64,000 nt of DNA, taken from Temnopleurus reevesii (taxonomy: Eukaryota > Echinodermata > Echinoidea > Temnopleuroida > Temnopleuridae). Positions 24,770 through 36,067 of this stretch are shown piece after piece. Position numbers and translations under genes: made by a program. The notes beneath the pieces are model-generated. The model searched no databases. It was not told the origin of the DNA and was given only the letters and a program-made list of their open reading frames with translations. Location: assembly GCA_036244855.1 (NCBI GenBank), contig BQKZ01001439.1, positions 19,695 through 83,694 on the forward strand, read 5' to 3'. The first letter of the stretch is position 1; each line of letters opens with the position of its first letter.

Positions 24770-25103
24770 AGTGGACACACGGTGCAAACACGGCGATACA
24801 CCTCGGCAACATGCTGTCTACACGATGGTACAGGGTGTCTACACGATGATACACGGTGTCTACACGATGATACACGGTGTCTACACGATGATACACGGTC
24901 GCTACACGGAGTCAACAAGGAAAGGTTTGGACCGTGTTGGCTGGTTCTAAAAATTGTGCAGGTGTTTTTCATTTTCCGTTAACACGGTTGAACGCGGATG
25001 ACGAAGGAAGCGAACAAGGTGTCTACACGATGCAACACGGTTCATCACGGAACGATGAACCGTGTTCATCCGTGTTGCTTACCGTGTATGTGTGAAGGGG
25101 GCT
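24770..25103. mobile_element. ACACGG-rich palindromic element P3
   Basis: Dense ACACGG / CCGTGT motifs in both orientations, including the hairpin AACACGGTTCATC...GATGAACCGTGTT at 25032-25061. The right end, TGTGAAGGGGGC, is followed by TTAA, like P1 and P2 ends. Four 21-bp units form a minisatellite inside it. No matching left terminal repeat is visible, so it may be truncated or bounded by the duplication edge. Confidence 0.6.
24815..24898. repeat. Minisatellite, 21 bp x 4
   Basis: Four adjacent units of the form TGTCTACACGATGATACACGG; the first differs at two or three positions. A degenerate fifth unit (TCGCTACACGG) follows. Confidence 0.9.
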
Positions 25104-26861
25104 TAAAGGATGCTCCCAGTGTCCAGTGTTGGAAGATGCAATAATGTATATTCTTTTAACTTGTTGTGTATATTCGAAAATGCCTAATATATATATTTCT
25201 TTCATGTTTCCTCATTGATCTGTTGATTATCGATTTCATATGTTATGAGCTTCATTTTAAAAATCAAATAAGATCATACGAGTAGTACGACTTCCAAGAC
25301 TTAATAACCATTATAGGCGTTGTAATTGATGTGAATCATAATCATCTGTACTGTTCAATATAAAAGCGTTTTTTCACGTTTCAATATTCACCCTTTTGTA
25401 GATTTTCGAATACGAGAAACTAACCGATGAACATCATAACATTTATAGTGCATATACTACCGGTTGGTAGGCACGAGGAAGGTGAGAAATCAATGCATAT
25501 ACTGACTAAAAAAGGGTTCTACGGAAGCTCTCACCTTACAAAGACAATTCCTCCAAGACAAAAATAATAGGTATGTTTTGACGGATATATCCCTTGAGAA
25601 TCACTTCATTCTCAATTCGGCAGCTGTCGGTGACCTATGTTTTAATAGCCACTTATTAACATGACGACTCGGGTTTCACCGTAGCTTCCCGCCCAAATCT
25701 CACAAACCATCGCAATTAGCGAGGTAATTTGAGCATGGAATCTGCGCACATACCAATTAGGCATGGCAAATCAAACGACTGGATCAACACATAAGTTCAC
25801 CTGTCCCGTCCACTCTCTATCCCACCCCCTTCCCGGGAGTGCTCCACATAAAAATATAAACAAACAGGGAGCTGATAGAGTACACACAACTGCGAATCCT
25901 TTTTTGTACATTATTAAACTTACAAATTAAACTGCTTATTTCAACTCTAAAATATGTAAATAACACAAATGTGATTGGTTTGATTTTGTTACATTTTACA
26001 CTTTCCTGATGTTCAAGCTGATGTTAAAACCTAACGCCATGTGGTTTCCAATGATTTTCCATTTGCCATTTTAAATGCACAGAGAACGTGTTTAATTCAG
26101 GGGTTCAAAGTGATTTTACTCTCGCATGAAGATGAATACCGGTAGTCTTTCCTAACCATGCTAACCCGTGGCTCGTATGTCTTGATTAACCTTTACTGGC
26201 TTTGTAATTTACTATTCATGGGAAAAATAAATTGGAGAATAAGTAAAACATCAAACTTCATTTAGAGTACGCGAATGAACTGATTGTTCCAAAGGACGCC
26301 ATGACAACAGGAGTCATGCTATTTCTTTTTATTTTCATATATCATTCAAATGTTATTGGAATTTATTTTTATCATGACCTTTTGCGTCACAATTTCCCTC
26401 TTATACTTAAAAAAAAACTTGGTTACGAGCATCCGATTTCTTAGTCCTTTTATAAATAAATTTCATTGCAATGTTATCAAAGGTTTACAAACCGATCGAA
26501 ATACTTTCCTTGCCCATGAAAAATGAGATTTATCGGGACGCGTAAAGGGCACAAGATAATGAATTCGTTTCTAGGAACCAAGATACTCTCTTGATCGAAA
26601 CAATCAAGTCAAGAAAAAATCTCCGATGTCAAAAGCCTCCATTTGTCATTTTGATCGGTAAGGATTTTTTCCAAGGATTTTTTTTTTCGTTTTTGTCCTT
26701 GCTAAATCCATCTTCGTAATATCTTGTGTTTTCTAAAACACATTTTTAAAGGACCAAAGGAAAATTGTTGAAGGTTATCAATTTTCAGGTTTATTTCAAT
26801 CCATCTTTATTGATCTTAACATTGTACAGTTCGCTTCATGTATTAAGATGGATGAAAATTG
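25104..26861. repeat. 1,758-bp direct duplication, copy B
   Basis: Second copy of 21789-23546 at constant offset 3315. It is preceded by the TTAA end of P3 and continues on the right into GAAATTGAAAAAAATAG, whereas copy A stops at an N. It therefore carries the continuous right flank. Confidence 0.95.
25402..25466 (+). CDS. Candidate internal exon, unidentified (copy B)
   Basis: Same acceptor, reading frame and donor as the candidate at 22087-22151, carried along in the duplicated block. If the duplication is an assembly artefact, only one of the two exists. It is the copy closer to the exons at 27.7-28.3 kb. Confidence 0.35.
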
Positions 26862-26934
26862 AAATTGAAAAAAATAGATTGAACTAGAGCCAATATCTTA
26901 GCAAACCAACAAAGGGCAATATTATAATGGGAAT

Positions 26935-27010
26935 TAGCGCCATGGCCGAGGTGATTATTGCTAAATCTGCTCGTCAGAGGGTCATGAGTTCAAATCTCGT
27001 CCAAGGTTCC
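26935..27010 (+). mobile_element. tRNA-like SINE head
   Basis: GCGCCATGGCCGAGGTGATT resembles the D-arm/A-box of class II tRNAs (TGGCCGAG.GG...), and GAGTTCAAATCTCGTCC resembles a B-box and T-arm. The separation is right for a tRNA promoter, but a full cloverleaf is not clear. It is best read as a tRNA-derived SINE head or tRNA pseudogene. Confidence 0.45.
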
Positions 27011-27204
27011 AGTTTCCAATAAGATATAATCTATGTAAGTATCATCTCATGAGTCGTTGGGCAGCAAATATGTATTTATTCCTCACAGTTCATTAGTGTT
27101 GAAGGGTTCTGTTATAGTTTTGTTAATCTAATTTTGTTGTAATGAATGAAAAGGGCGTGTGTTTTTTTTTCAAGTTAAAGGGAATAGCCATATATGATGA
27201 TAGT

Positions 27205-27486
27205 ATAATAATAATAATAATAATACACAACATTTATATAGCGCTTACTACGAAGTGTTTCTAAGCACTCTGTGCATTATTACCCGGTTATAGCATGGCT
27301 ACCATTCGGCGCTCACTGCATTCAAGGAATTTCTTCCCACCGGTACCCATTCACCTCACATGGGTTGAGTGCAGCACAGTGTAGATGAACTTCTTGCTGA
27401 AGGAAATTGACGCCATGGGTAGGATTCGAACCTACGCCCCACGCATTGAAAGGTGAGCGTCAGAACCACTACACCACAACGCCTCC
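27205..27486 (-). mobile_element. tRNA-derived SINE S2, near full length
   Basis: On the minus strand the head is GGCGTTGTGGTGTAGTGGTT (A-box region) and GGCGTAGGTTCGAATCCTAC (B box). A body follows with ACTGTGCTGCACTCAACCCA and GGGTACCGGTGGGAAGAAAT. The 3' end is AGCGCTATATAAATGTTGTG followed by ATT repeats. Head, unrelated body and simple-repeat tail are the standard SINE architecture. A related 3' end occurs at 44300-44384, where AGCGCTATATAAATTTTG is followed by ATTATT. Confidence 0.9.
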
Positions 27487-27681
27487 TATAGTATTGATAT
27501 AGGTGATAATTACAATGATAACATGTCCACATTTGATGGGAAACTACGCGATCTGAACAGAGACAGAGACGAATAAAAACAAGAACAAATGACCGGGAAA
27601 CCTGAATATACTATGATCGACGACCTGAATCATCTTTACTGGAAAATGTAGAATATATTGCATGTTTTATCCTACCATAAG

Positions 27682-27845
27682 TTTTGTAAAATTTGGAATG
27701 TATCAAGTCCTATTTGGAGCTGGTCTGCGAAAAGCCCAATTATATCTAGTGATACCAAGGACATGTTTGGAGACGACATCAAATTGCAGAAAACTACATT
27801 TGTTTCTGATATTGGAACTACACACGCTAGCATGTTTGCAGATCG
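27682..27845 (+). CDS. Exon of an unidentified gene (E1)
   Basis: A plausible acceptor (TTTTATCCTACCATAAG) opens a frame starting FCKIWNVSSPIWSWSAKSP and ending TTHASMFADR, then a strong donor GATCG|GTAAGA. The exon ends in phase 2 and the next exon at 28014 begins with the missing base, restoring an arginine codon. In-frame TAG at 27649 limits the 5' side. An alternative acceptor at 27708 would fit phase 2 from the candidate at 25402. The peptide has Trp, Asp and a possible N-glycosylation site (NVSS). No family recognised. Confidence 0.5.
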
Positions 27846-28013
27846 GTAAGACGTGATAAATGTCTTCGACGACAGTATTCAGATCTTATCATAGCTGTTT
27901 AAAATTTCTCAAATTTCTCTGAATTTCATGGTAAAAAGCGAGCTGAACCTCATTACTCCCACCGGAGTGGTTCAACGACAAATGTTTTAACTCTCTGCAC
28001 TCTCATATTACAG
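27846..28013 (+). other. Proposed intron E1-E2, 168 bp
   Basis: Begins GTAAGACG and ends in a pyrimidine-rich CTCTCTGCACTCTCATATTACAG written here only as its last part, CTCTCATATTACAG. It has stops in all three plus frames, so the two open frames flanking it can be joined only by splicing. Confidence 0.5.
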
Positions 28014-28284
28014 GGTTTATTATCTTGAACAAAAGTGGGACGTCAATAATTCTCTGTTTGACGAGAAATGTAATTTCATAGTTCACGTTCTACTTTTGAA
28101 CAAAAAAAATGATCTAAATCCAAAACAATCAACATATCCACATAAATATAGCCAACTTAGGCTCTCACTAAAGTGCAGCAAATGTGGAATAGACGATCTT
28201 AACTTTTTCTTCATCAATAAGATTTTAGGCCAATATGGGATTACAATCAAATATGAATACGGTAGTAAGATGGTCTATATTTCT
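28014..28284 (+). CDS. Exon of an unidentified gene (E2)
   Basis: The best coding candidate in the window: 271 bp fully open between a strong acceptor and the donor TCT|GTAAGT. It reads VYYLEQKWDVNNSLFDEKCN near the start, has three cysteines (one near residue 19 and a CSKC pair mid-exon) and ends EYGSKMVYIS. It starts in phase 2 and ends in phase 0. The alternating hydrophobic pattern and cysteines would suit an extracellular beta-rich domain, which is inference. No TM segment or catalytic motif is seen, and no family is recognised. Confidence 0.55.
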
Positions 28285-28534
28285 GTAAGTACCTGAAATG
28301 AAACTATCTTGCATTCCATCAAACATAACGTAATCATTTTTATCCATAATTGATTTCAATCGCTACAATGTGTCTCTCGCTCCAATACACATCTTCAGAA
28401 GCGATCGAGGTTGTAGTGAATAAAAAAATAATATAGGCCCTATCAAAAACACATAACTTTTTTTAAGAGGTGTGTTTAAACACCGAACAATGTTTTCGAT
28501 TAAAAATGTTACCAGTCATGCCAGTGAGAAATGT

Positions 28535-28767
28535 AAATGCCGACTCAGATGTTTGTGTTGTTATCCTGCGTCGGCCTAGATTTTTTTTAAATAAAAAAGA
28601 CGCAGGTCACACGGTAGACTGACGTTAGGTATACGCTCATTAAGCACAAACCGAACGTCAGTCCACCGTCTGATCAGCGTATACTGTGCGCTCGAGACGC
28701 GTTTTTAATTTTCAAAAAATGGTGGGCCGACACAGGCTAACAACGCAAGGGTTTGAGTCGGACTTAA
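28535..28767. mobile_element. Fold-back element P1, copy 2 (diverged)
   Basis: Left GCCGACTCAGATGTTTGTG and TATCCTGCGTCGGCC; right GGCCGACACAGGCTAACAAC and GTTTGAGTCGGACTTAA. Inner arms GACTGACGTTAGG and GAACGTCAGTCCACCGTC pair. It lies 250 bp after exon E2, so it is intronic if E2 is real. Confidence 0.8.
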
Positions 28768-28980
28768 TGGATCAATCCTTTCAAGTAACATTAGTCATGT
28801 TAGTCAGTAAAAAATAGAGCTTGAATGTTGAGGGGGTATGAAAATAGGCCAGTGAATTGCAGAATTCGAATTATCTTTCAAATTCTATAAGGTGGGTTCG
28901 TACTTGACAGCAAGGTGCTTGCATTTTAAAGTGAACTTGTCTTGAAGTGCATTGAAGTGGCTGAACATAGAAAGGTTTTG

Positions 28981-29174
28981 TGAACCCCAGGGGCCGATTG
29001 CTCGAAATGGTCTTAGCTATCCTCTTCCTGCGAAGACGTATTGACTTCTTGTGTCATCCTCATAACATAGACATTAGCGTCGATACGACTAGGTTCACAG
29101 TGTGGCGTAAGAACTTAAGACGCCTTAGCATGAAGAGGATAGCTAAGACTATTTCATGCAATTGGACCCTGGAC
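28981..29174. mobile_element. Fold-back element P4 (GGTCTTAGCTATCCTCTTC)
   Basis: CCAGGGGCCGATTGCTCGAAATG-type left end (CCAGGGGCCGATTG) and GGTCTTAGCTATCCTCTTC are mirrored by GAAGAGGATAGCTAAGACTA and CAATTGGACCCTGG. A non-coding palindromic element; single copy in this window. The 67-codon open frame over it is a by-product. Confidence 0.75.
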
Positions 29175-29671
29175 ACTACTTGAATGTTCTGTTCACGGCC
29201 AGACGATTTAGATGCACATTTCTATGAAGTGTGTTTCCTGAGTTATCTGTCAAATATGACAATTCGTCCGTGAGAGAGAATAATAATTCAAACTATATTG
29301 AGAAGTCCACAAATTTGATCGCCTAGCACGTATCCAGCGAATACTTTGGCACACATTTTGTATAAATAGGAACATTTATAAAATGGCCTTTTCGTGGCTA
29401 CTTTTTGAAAGGATTCCAAAGATACATAATGCAATAATGTTATTACATCTTGGAGAAGCATGTGGATAAAAACGTTTTCAAATTTCGTATCACGTACGTT
29501 CCCCATACTTTGTTTGCCAGAACGGTTTTAGAATGATGAACCCGTTCGTAGGTCACTAGGGTTGCGAGTTTATATCTGTCCCACAAATGAAGACAAAAAG
29601 TATCAAGACGTTGAAAGTAATAACTGTTTTTCTAACAAAAACCATTTAATAATATAAATAATAATAACAAT

Positions 29672-29830
29672 GCTCAGACGGTGGACTGAGCAGTGGCCTG
29701 CTCTCAAGGAGCGTATACGCCGAACGTAGGTATATCGAATGACCTATTTGTGCGTCTATCGAGCGTTTTTAATCAAAAACAGCTCGACCGACGCAGACTA
29801 AAAACGAAAAGGAATGATTGCGCTTTAAAA
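29672..29830. mobile_element. Fold-back element P1, copy 3 (right half only)
   Basis: CAGACGGTGGACTGAGCAG, GGAGCGTATACGCCGAACGT, then GCGTTTTTAATCAAAAACAG and GACCGACGCAGACTAAAAAC match the inner and right arms of P1. The outer left arm is missing. Confidence 0.6.
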
Positions 29831-31560
29831 TCGAGCAATTGCATAGTACCGATTGAGTTTTCTCAAAAATCTTATTTTAGGAATACATTTCATGTCCCAA
29901 ATGATTGCTCTGTAATAACATACTGGTGACAAAGTCACAAGAAGACGTGGAGAAGGGATTCTTATCTTTATGATAGTCACGTGTCAAGACGTTTTCTACA
30001 ATGACTGGTGATCAATTACACATCATTCCCATGAGCTATGTGTCTTTACGTTTCCCGTCATTCCAGCATTCTTAGACATAATTCAATCTCATCATATTAA
30101 TTCAACACACGAATGAGATAAAATTTGAAAAAGAAATTCATCAAACGGTTTTAGATGATTCTTTCACTATATTGATAGTGAAATAAAAGTTTATTTCAAA
30201 TATATTCTATACTTGCTTGAAAACAATAAGCGAGCAAAATTGAACAGTTGGGGCGCCAAATTTGGTCTCAAGACCTTTTTTTGAGGGGGTGGCTACAAGT
30301 CAACATTTTGTGGGCGCAAGCTTGGAGCTTCTCGGGTCCTGGGTTAAGAAAATAGTTGAACAAATTAGAAAATATATATATAAATATGTAGGCCAGCGTT
30401 CCAGATAGGGGAAGGGGAAAGGGGCAATTAATAATATTGATTATGTTTTGCTCTTAAAATTCAACATGCAAAAGGAAAACTTAAGTAATGTGAAATGTTG
30501 AAAGATAATTCTTTATTATATCAAACCTTTAGAACAACATGATTTTTCAACATTTGAGCAATACTTCTTCAGAACAATGAACTTGAAAAACTTTGAAATA
30601 ACTTCCTTGATTTCGTTTAATTTCCTAACTAACTTGTTATACTTATCTTCTTCCTGCTCAGAAAGGTATGACATTTCCGGACCACCCCCTTCACTACACC
30701 CATCAACAACGTCTGCAACCCATCAAGATTCAATCTAACCTTCAGATTAAATGCCTTGTCTGTTTTAATCTATTCTAAAAGCATATAAACAACAGTAATA
30801 TTACTAAGAAAATCCACTTGAGATGACAATGTTGGTTTTAGAAGAAGCGATATGTACAAGTCGTAATTGAAGACGATTTTATGGACCGTTTTCCATGGAT
30901 TGGATGAAGATGATCGGCATCTTATGTCAACCTCGATGACAGAAAGTATTATTAATGTTTCATTAAGAGGTTGGTAAATCCACTACTGTACTGCACATCG
31001 CGACTTGTTCAATTATCTTTCTTCCGTCGTAGCCAAAAGCAATTTAGGATTAAGTGTTACTTCACAGACCACACACATGTCTGCTAATTCATCACAGCCT
31101 TCGTAAGCAATTTACTAGAATCTATGTTAGTTTGCTACCCTGGCAAAAGAAATTTGCCAGAGTGTAGTGTAGTATTGTAGTGTAGTATTACTTTAGTATT
31201 ATTACCTTATTTACCTGATTTCTAAAGTGTACAATTTGCAACTTTTTTTTTTTCAAGCGTGTACAGTTTCCGAACAAATTGCATGAATTATTAATGAATA
31301 TCGGCATTTTTTGTTACTTTAAAAATGATAAAATATACTGCTCTTAATCTAGGTGAAGTAAAGTTCATGATTATAAAGCTATTACAACATGTAGAGAATG
31401 TGATTACTTATTTCATTAGATTAAAATAAAAACAAACGGAAGACAGATAAGGAAAGATAATAAATTGACACTCGACAAAACGGCGCGGCGTCTCATGGTT
31501 GACACAAGTTTCCTAAATCATTCTCTTCCAGAGAACAGATAAGATAAGAGGATGGTTGTG
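29831..31560. other. Unannotated stretch
   Basis: No gene confirmed. A fine acceptor CTTATCTTCTTCCTGCTCAG at about 30660 opens 38 codons (KGMTFPDHPLHYTHQQ at the start) to a stop, phase 0, but with no poly(A) signal; it could be an alternative last exon after E2. The rest is AT-rich. Confidence 0.35.
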
Positions 31561-31648
31561 GTGTGCTTGCGCGCGTGTGCATGTGTGTGTGTGTGTGTGT
31601 GTGTGTTTGTACGTGTGTGTGGGTGTACGTGTGCGTGTATGTGTGTGG
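31561..31648. repeat. (GT)n microsatellite
   Basis: GTGTGT tract with CGCGCG, GTAC and GGGTG interruptions. Overlapping open frames on both strands are artefacts. Confidence 0.9.
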
Positions 31649-34600
31649 AGGGGGACTGGTGTTACTAGTGTATTTGTATATGTGTGTTATATATATATTT
31701 TTTTTTCGTATGCGTGTATATGCGTATGGTACAAACATCTGCCATTACGCACTGCATCGTATATCGGTCATGCCAGCAGAAAAGATACAAGTTTTGATGT
31801 TTTCTGCTGAACATAATGTGACGGTCTGCCACATAAGATTGATAAGACTCACTCCCGATCTCTTAAGGGTGCTTTGGGGAAAATCTCGGCTGGGCAAGCG
31901 GATGTTCCCCCTTTTCTAGAGCAATTTGTATCTAATTTCTTTTGCCATTTGTTCTCTATTCTGTGAAATCCCTTCAAAGTAAAAGTTCTCCTTCATCACT
32001 CCCCTATCTCCCTCCCTTTGATTTGTATTCATACATATTATTTCCTTCTGTTTGTATCTCATAAAATTTTAGATCAAGATTTTTTTCTTTTGATGCCCAG
32101 TTTCTTTATACTTTTGCCATCTATCTTGTTCGTGCTCCTCTACTTGAATTATCTTTTTAGAAATTTTCAAAAAGGCTTAATTTCAATTCTTTAATATCTG
32201 CTTTAATGGTTATCCTACTATAGTTTTTTTTCACTCAAATGTATAATAATAACAGTATACTGTATTGGTGGTAGTTTTCGATATCTTTGTGCTAAATTAC
32301 AACTTAGTTTATGTTGCAACACAACGAGAAAACATTCACGGATAATAGGGCAGTGCTACAATCAGTATTCATGTTCAAATGTAAAAAATAAATAAATAAA
32401 TAAATAAATGAAAAAAGGTTGTACGAACATCAAAAAGAAAGTTGGTCCTCCATCACTTTTTTATTTGAAGCTTCGCTGCTCATACCAACGACGCAGTAAA
32501 AACATGGAACGACGGTACTTCATTTTGAATCTCGTTTGTTCTGACAAGTTCACGTTTCATTCTGCCTCTTAATTTGATGAATTAGCTTATCAGGTTGCAG
32601 AGAAGTCCAATGTAACTAACCTTCTTCTTCTTTTTCTTCTCCATCATTTACTTGGCTTCCTACTGTTAATTTACAATTTGAGCATATCATCTTTTTAAAT
32701 AAGTGAAACCTAAGATTTTATGTTAATTGCAGAAACGTTGTTCGCATTTCAGATCTTATTCGAAACTTAAAACCCCAAGTCAAACCAATTTGATTTAACC
32801 CAACATTAATGGTACGTCAGTCTTCGGACGATATTTGAAAATCACTTTCATGACTTTGCTGCTTTAGTTAAAGTCATTCTTTTTGTCCTATATTGGCTTT
32901 AAAATGATTAAGTTTCAAGAAATGGAATGTCGATTATGAAATTCTTCTTGATTATTTGATAGGGAACACTATACAGGTCTTTATCTTTAATATAACTTGA
33001 TCAGGTTTAAATCTAGTGAGAAATACCATATGAGTTTCGACCGTGGATGCCAAGACATGTGTTATAAAGACGTCACACGGCATAATGCCTGTAGGCCAAT
33101 CCCTATACGAACTTCTGCATACACGAGCTGTTATAGAAGCCACCGTTTATGAACACGCTCTAATCTATTTCCAAAAAGTAAGTCGAACGCCAATTAAATG
33201 CTCCGTTGTGTAATGCTATTCAAATTGGGACTGGCTTGTAATTGTTGTGTCCGCACAATTCAATACATGACGTGAGCGGCTTTATCTTGCGGAATAGTTT
33301 ATATCGTGTTTACGGTATGTCAATCATTAAGAATATATACTGGTAAAAGTCAGGATGAAGAATAAATGAGTACAAAATGTAGGAGATGATTCTCTGACTT
33401 ATTTTATTTTGAAGGCCAGCCAACCGACACTATTATGGACAGCTAAGTAAAATTAACCATCAGCAGAGTGAGGACAAGAAAATATAGTTTCTGTCGTATG
33501 TGTGGGTAGTGTAAATTCCCACACCATCTTGCATATGAGGCAGTGTGCTGTGGAAACCAATACAATTTGTTATTTTTGTTTTATGATAATTAACAAATTC
33601 GGGGTCAATTTCATTCAAATAAACTGTGACCAGACTCTAAGTTGATGCTAAAAAACTGCATTATGGTTATAGATTCAGCTCACATGGTAATTAAGTATCT
33701 GAAGCGTAATCTTTCCCAAAACCACTGAAAACTGATCAAAAAACTTTGAACCATATGTTTAAATCCTTTCATCCAATTTTCGCAGAACTGTTACAATAGC
33801 CATGATAGCAGGAGAGACAATTTATGCAGACATTAACACCACAATCTGTTATGTTTACTAATGAATTTTACTAACGTTAAGGAAATGTTATCAATCTCAA
33901 ATACACACCAGTTCATCGGTCTATATAGCTGGAAAGAGATTCGGGTCATAACATATTTTCAAGTTGAATATTTCGGCATATTTCTTTGCCAGTATTTCCT
34001 TTCCACGAATTTCCTAATTCGATGGTGACATTTCTGAGGCACATTTGGCCCTTGGAGCAACATATTTTGGAATGACGCAGACGAATCGCAGTTCATCATT
34101 ACGACTGAGCCATCTTATTGATGTTTTTATTCAGCTTCTAGTATTTCATTCTGGACAACGAAAATAAATACGCTGCCAATGAAGAATTATTACTAAAACG
34201 CCGACGCACTCGAATTCCAAGAGAAAAGAAGAATTTATGATAATCCGATGGACGTCAAACGCTTGATCATCGGGGGTAACATTAGATCATTTCGAAGAAT
34301 CGCCGTGGAGATATGACTTTGTTAAGATATTCTCCAATTAAAAAATGAAACTGTACATCTTTAGTCGTAATCTGGTAATACCTCGTAATCCAAGTAACAT
34401 CAACATTTTTGAAGAATGATTCAAGAATGATGCAATGACACATTGATTCGTCACGTCAAATTTGAGGGATAGCAGTTTTTAAATCAGTTAGAGTAAAAGG
34501 TTTTATTCAAAATGTCACCGTCGACATGCATATTCCTACCACGTATAAACATTCATATTTCATATAAAAGCAAACTGGTCCTTAATATACTCAAAACATT

Positions 34601-35015
34601 TTGCAAAACATGCCTTAGAGGAACCAAAACGCATTTTGTTCACTAAAAATACCCTGAGTATTTGAAACACTGAAAACAAAGACCGGCATAAAAGGTCAAT
34701 AAATCTCATGTATTCTACGTAATGATTTAATATTTCTATTAAGGAATATTCGATATAATACAAAACATTGCTAATTCATAAAAAGAATGACGAATTGCAA
34801 TCTAGATGAATGACGACTTTTAAGCCAGGTGTTCGAATAATACCTGTCGCTTGGAGTCAGTCATTTTGACCTCGATCGTGGCGTCTTGTACTTCATTTAG
34901 CACGTTTCAAACAAATCACAGATACTAATTGATGTGATAGAAAGGGTTACCTGTGATTTGTACTTTATCCTCCTACATCATATTAACCGATAGACTGCCA
35001 AATGTTTGCACCCAG
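31649..35015. other. Unannotated stretch with R3 and R4 copies
   Basis: Contains a (TAAA)n run at 32390-32409, the R4 relative near 33230-33290 (GGCTTGTAATTGTTGTGTCC) and the R3 relative at 33640-33730. The minus-strand frame at 32952-33143 lies beside R4 and is not supported as a gene. Confidence 0.4.
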
Positions 35016-35175
35016 ACAGGATTCATGTACGAATTCGTGGCGATGCGTTTAATTGGCATTGCGACTGTAAAGATATGCATTGCAGAAAGACATAAAACCA
35101 GAGGACCCGGCCTCAATCATAGCATCCTTGAATTGAGGTTTGGAATGTCTAAGAGCGCTAAGATGTCTAATCCAG
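35016..35175 (+). CDS. Possible exon E3, frame contested
   Basis: An acceptor TGTTTGCACCCAG opens a frame beginning TGFMYEFVAMRLIGIATVK and ending in SAKMSNP, then CCAG|GTAGAG. It would start in phase 0 (as left by E2) and end in phase 1. However, a second acceptor inside it (ATATGCATTGCAG, at 35083-35084) opens another frame, KDIKPEDPASIIASLN then stop, which looks at least as protein-like. The stretch from about 35084 is probably coding in one of these frames; which one is unclear. Confidence 0.3.
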
Positions 35176-35621
35176 GTAGAGCAAACGTTATTTAATTTCT
35201 ATCAAAACTTTTGTTCGAAGGACAGATTGCGCGTGACAGAAATACCGTTACCTGGAAAGGTGTTTAATGCAAGATTGATGATGCGGGGTCAAAACTATAT
35301 TTCTGTAGGATGCATTTTTGTAAACAGTAATCTGTTGATCCCGTGAAGCACAAGTAGCTTTCCATATCGTTTCTCTCTTTCCTAACGAATATTCTAGAAC
35401 AACTGACCTTAAAAGAACTTGTAAACTGCACTACCAATACTCATATGATACGCAAGGCATGTTTTTAACGTTTCAAGTTCTCATATTCTCACTCAATTAT
35501 GACTTTATAATTCAAGACAAATATAACGTTCAGAAAAAAATAATAAAACTGTATACCATTAACGAAATTACACTAGCAAACTATCTGTCACAAAAACACG
35601 AATTATCCCCATTTGTTAGGT

Positions 35622-35802
35622 TAGGGCCGACTCATACCTTTGCATTTTGGGCCTGCGTCAGCCCAGCCTTTTTTTTAAATTACGCTGATCGCATCAGTCC
35701 ACCGCCAGATCTGCGCATACAGTGCGCACAGGTAGTGTATACCAGAGAAAAGATACACGCTGGGCATACACAGGTTAAAAGCGCAAAGGTGTGACTCGGC
35801 CT
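35622..35802. mobile_element. Fold-back element P1, copy 4 (short)
   Basis: GGGCCGACTCATACCTTTGC and GGCCTGCGTCAGCCCAGCC pair with the right arm CACAGGTTAAAAGCGCAAAG and GTGTGACTCGGCC. The centre is deleted relative to other copies. A 14-bp direct repeat, TATCCCCATTTGTT, lies at 35604-35617 and 35814-35827 on either side. Confidence 0.75.
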
Positions 35803-35975
35803 GTCGAGCAAAATATCCCCATTTGTTGAGTAACACAATACAGTCTTTATTGATATTTATCATGTCTGGGAGAACAAATAATATTGTCTCGTGAAACTTG
35901 AGAAATGGAAAAAAGAAGGGAGTTCGATGGCTTCATGGATAAAAACAAACACCGTCTCAAATAATATGCTTGCAG

Positions 35976-36067
35976 GTCCATTCTCTGCCTTTCTATTCTA
36001 CGAAGACTTCGGCAGGCATAAAATCAAGTCAATGTTCAACTCTTTTCCGATAAAATCTCATTTAAAG
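35976..36067 (+). CDS. Possible exon E4, unidentified
   Basis: An acceptor AATATGCTTGCAG is followed by an open frame PFSAFLFYEDFGRHKIKSMF and ending IKSHLK, then a weak donor AAG|GTTGAA. It starts in phase 1, as needed after E3, and ends in phase 0. If not spliced, the frame stops at 36079. The frame is also open upstream to 35891, so the acceptor is not forced. Protein not recognised. Confidence 0.25.

Noticed and set aside
24815..24898. Possible CRISPR-like array
   Set aside because: Units are adjacent with no unique spacers, the genome is eukaryotic, and the array is a 21-bp minisatellite.
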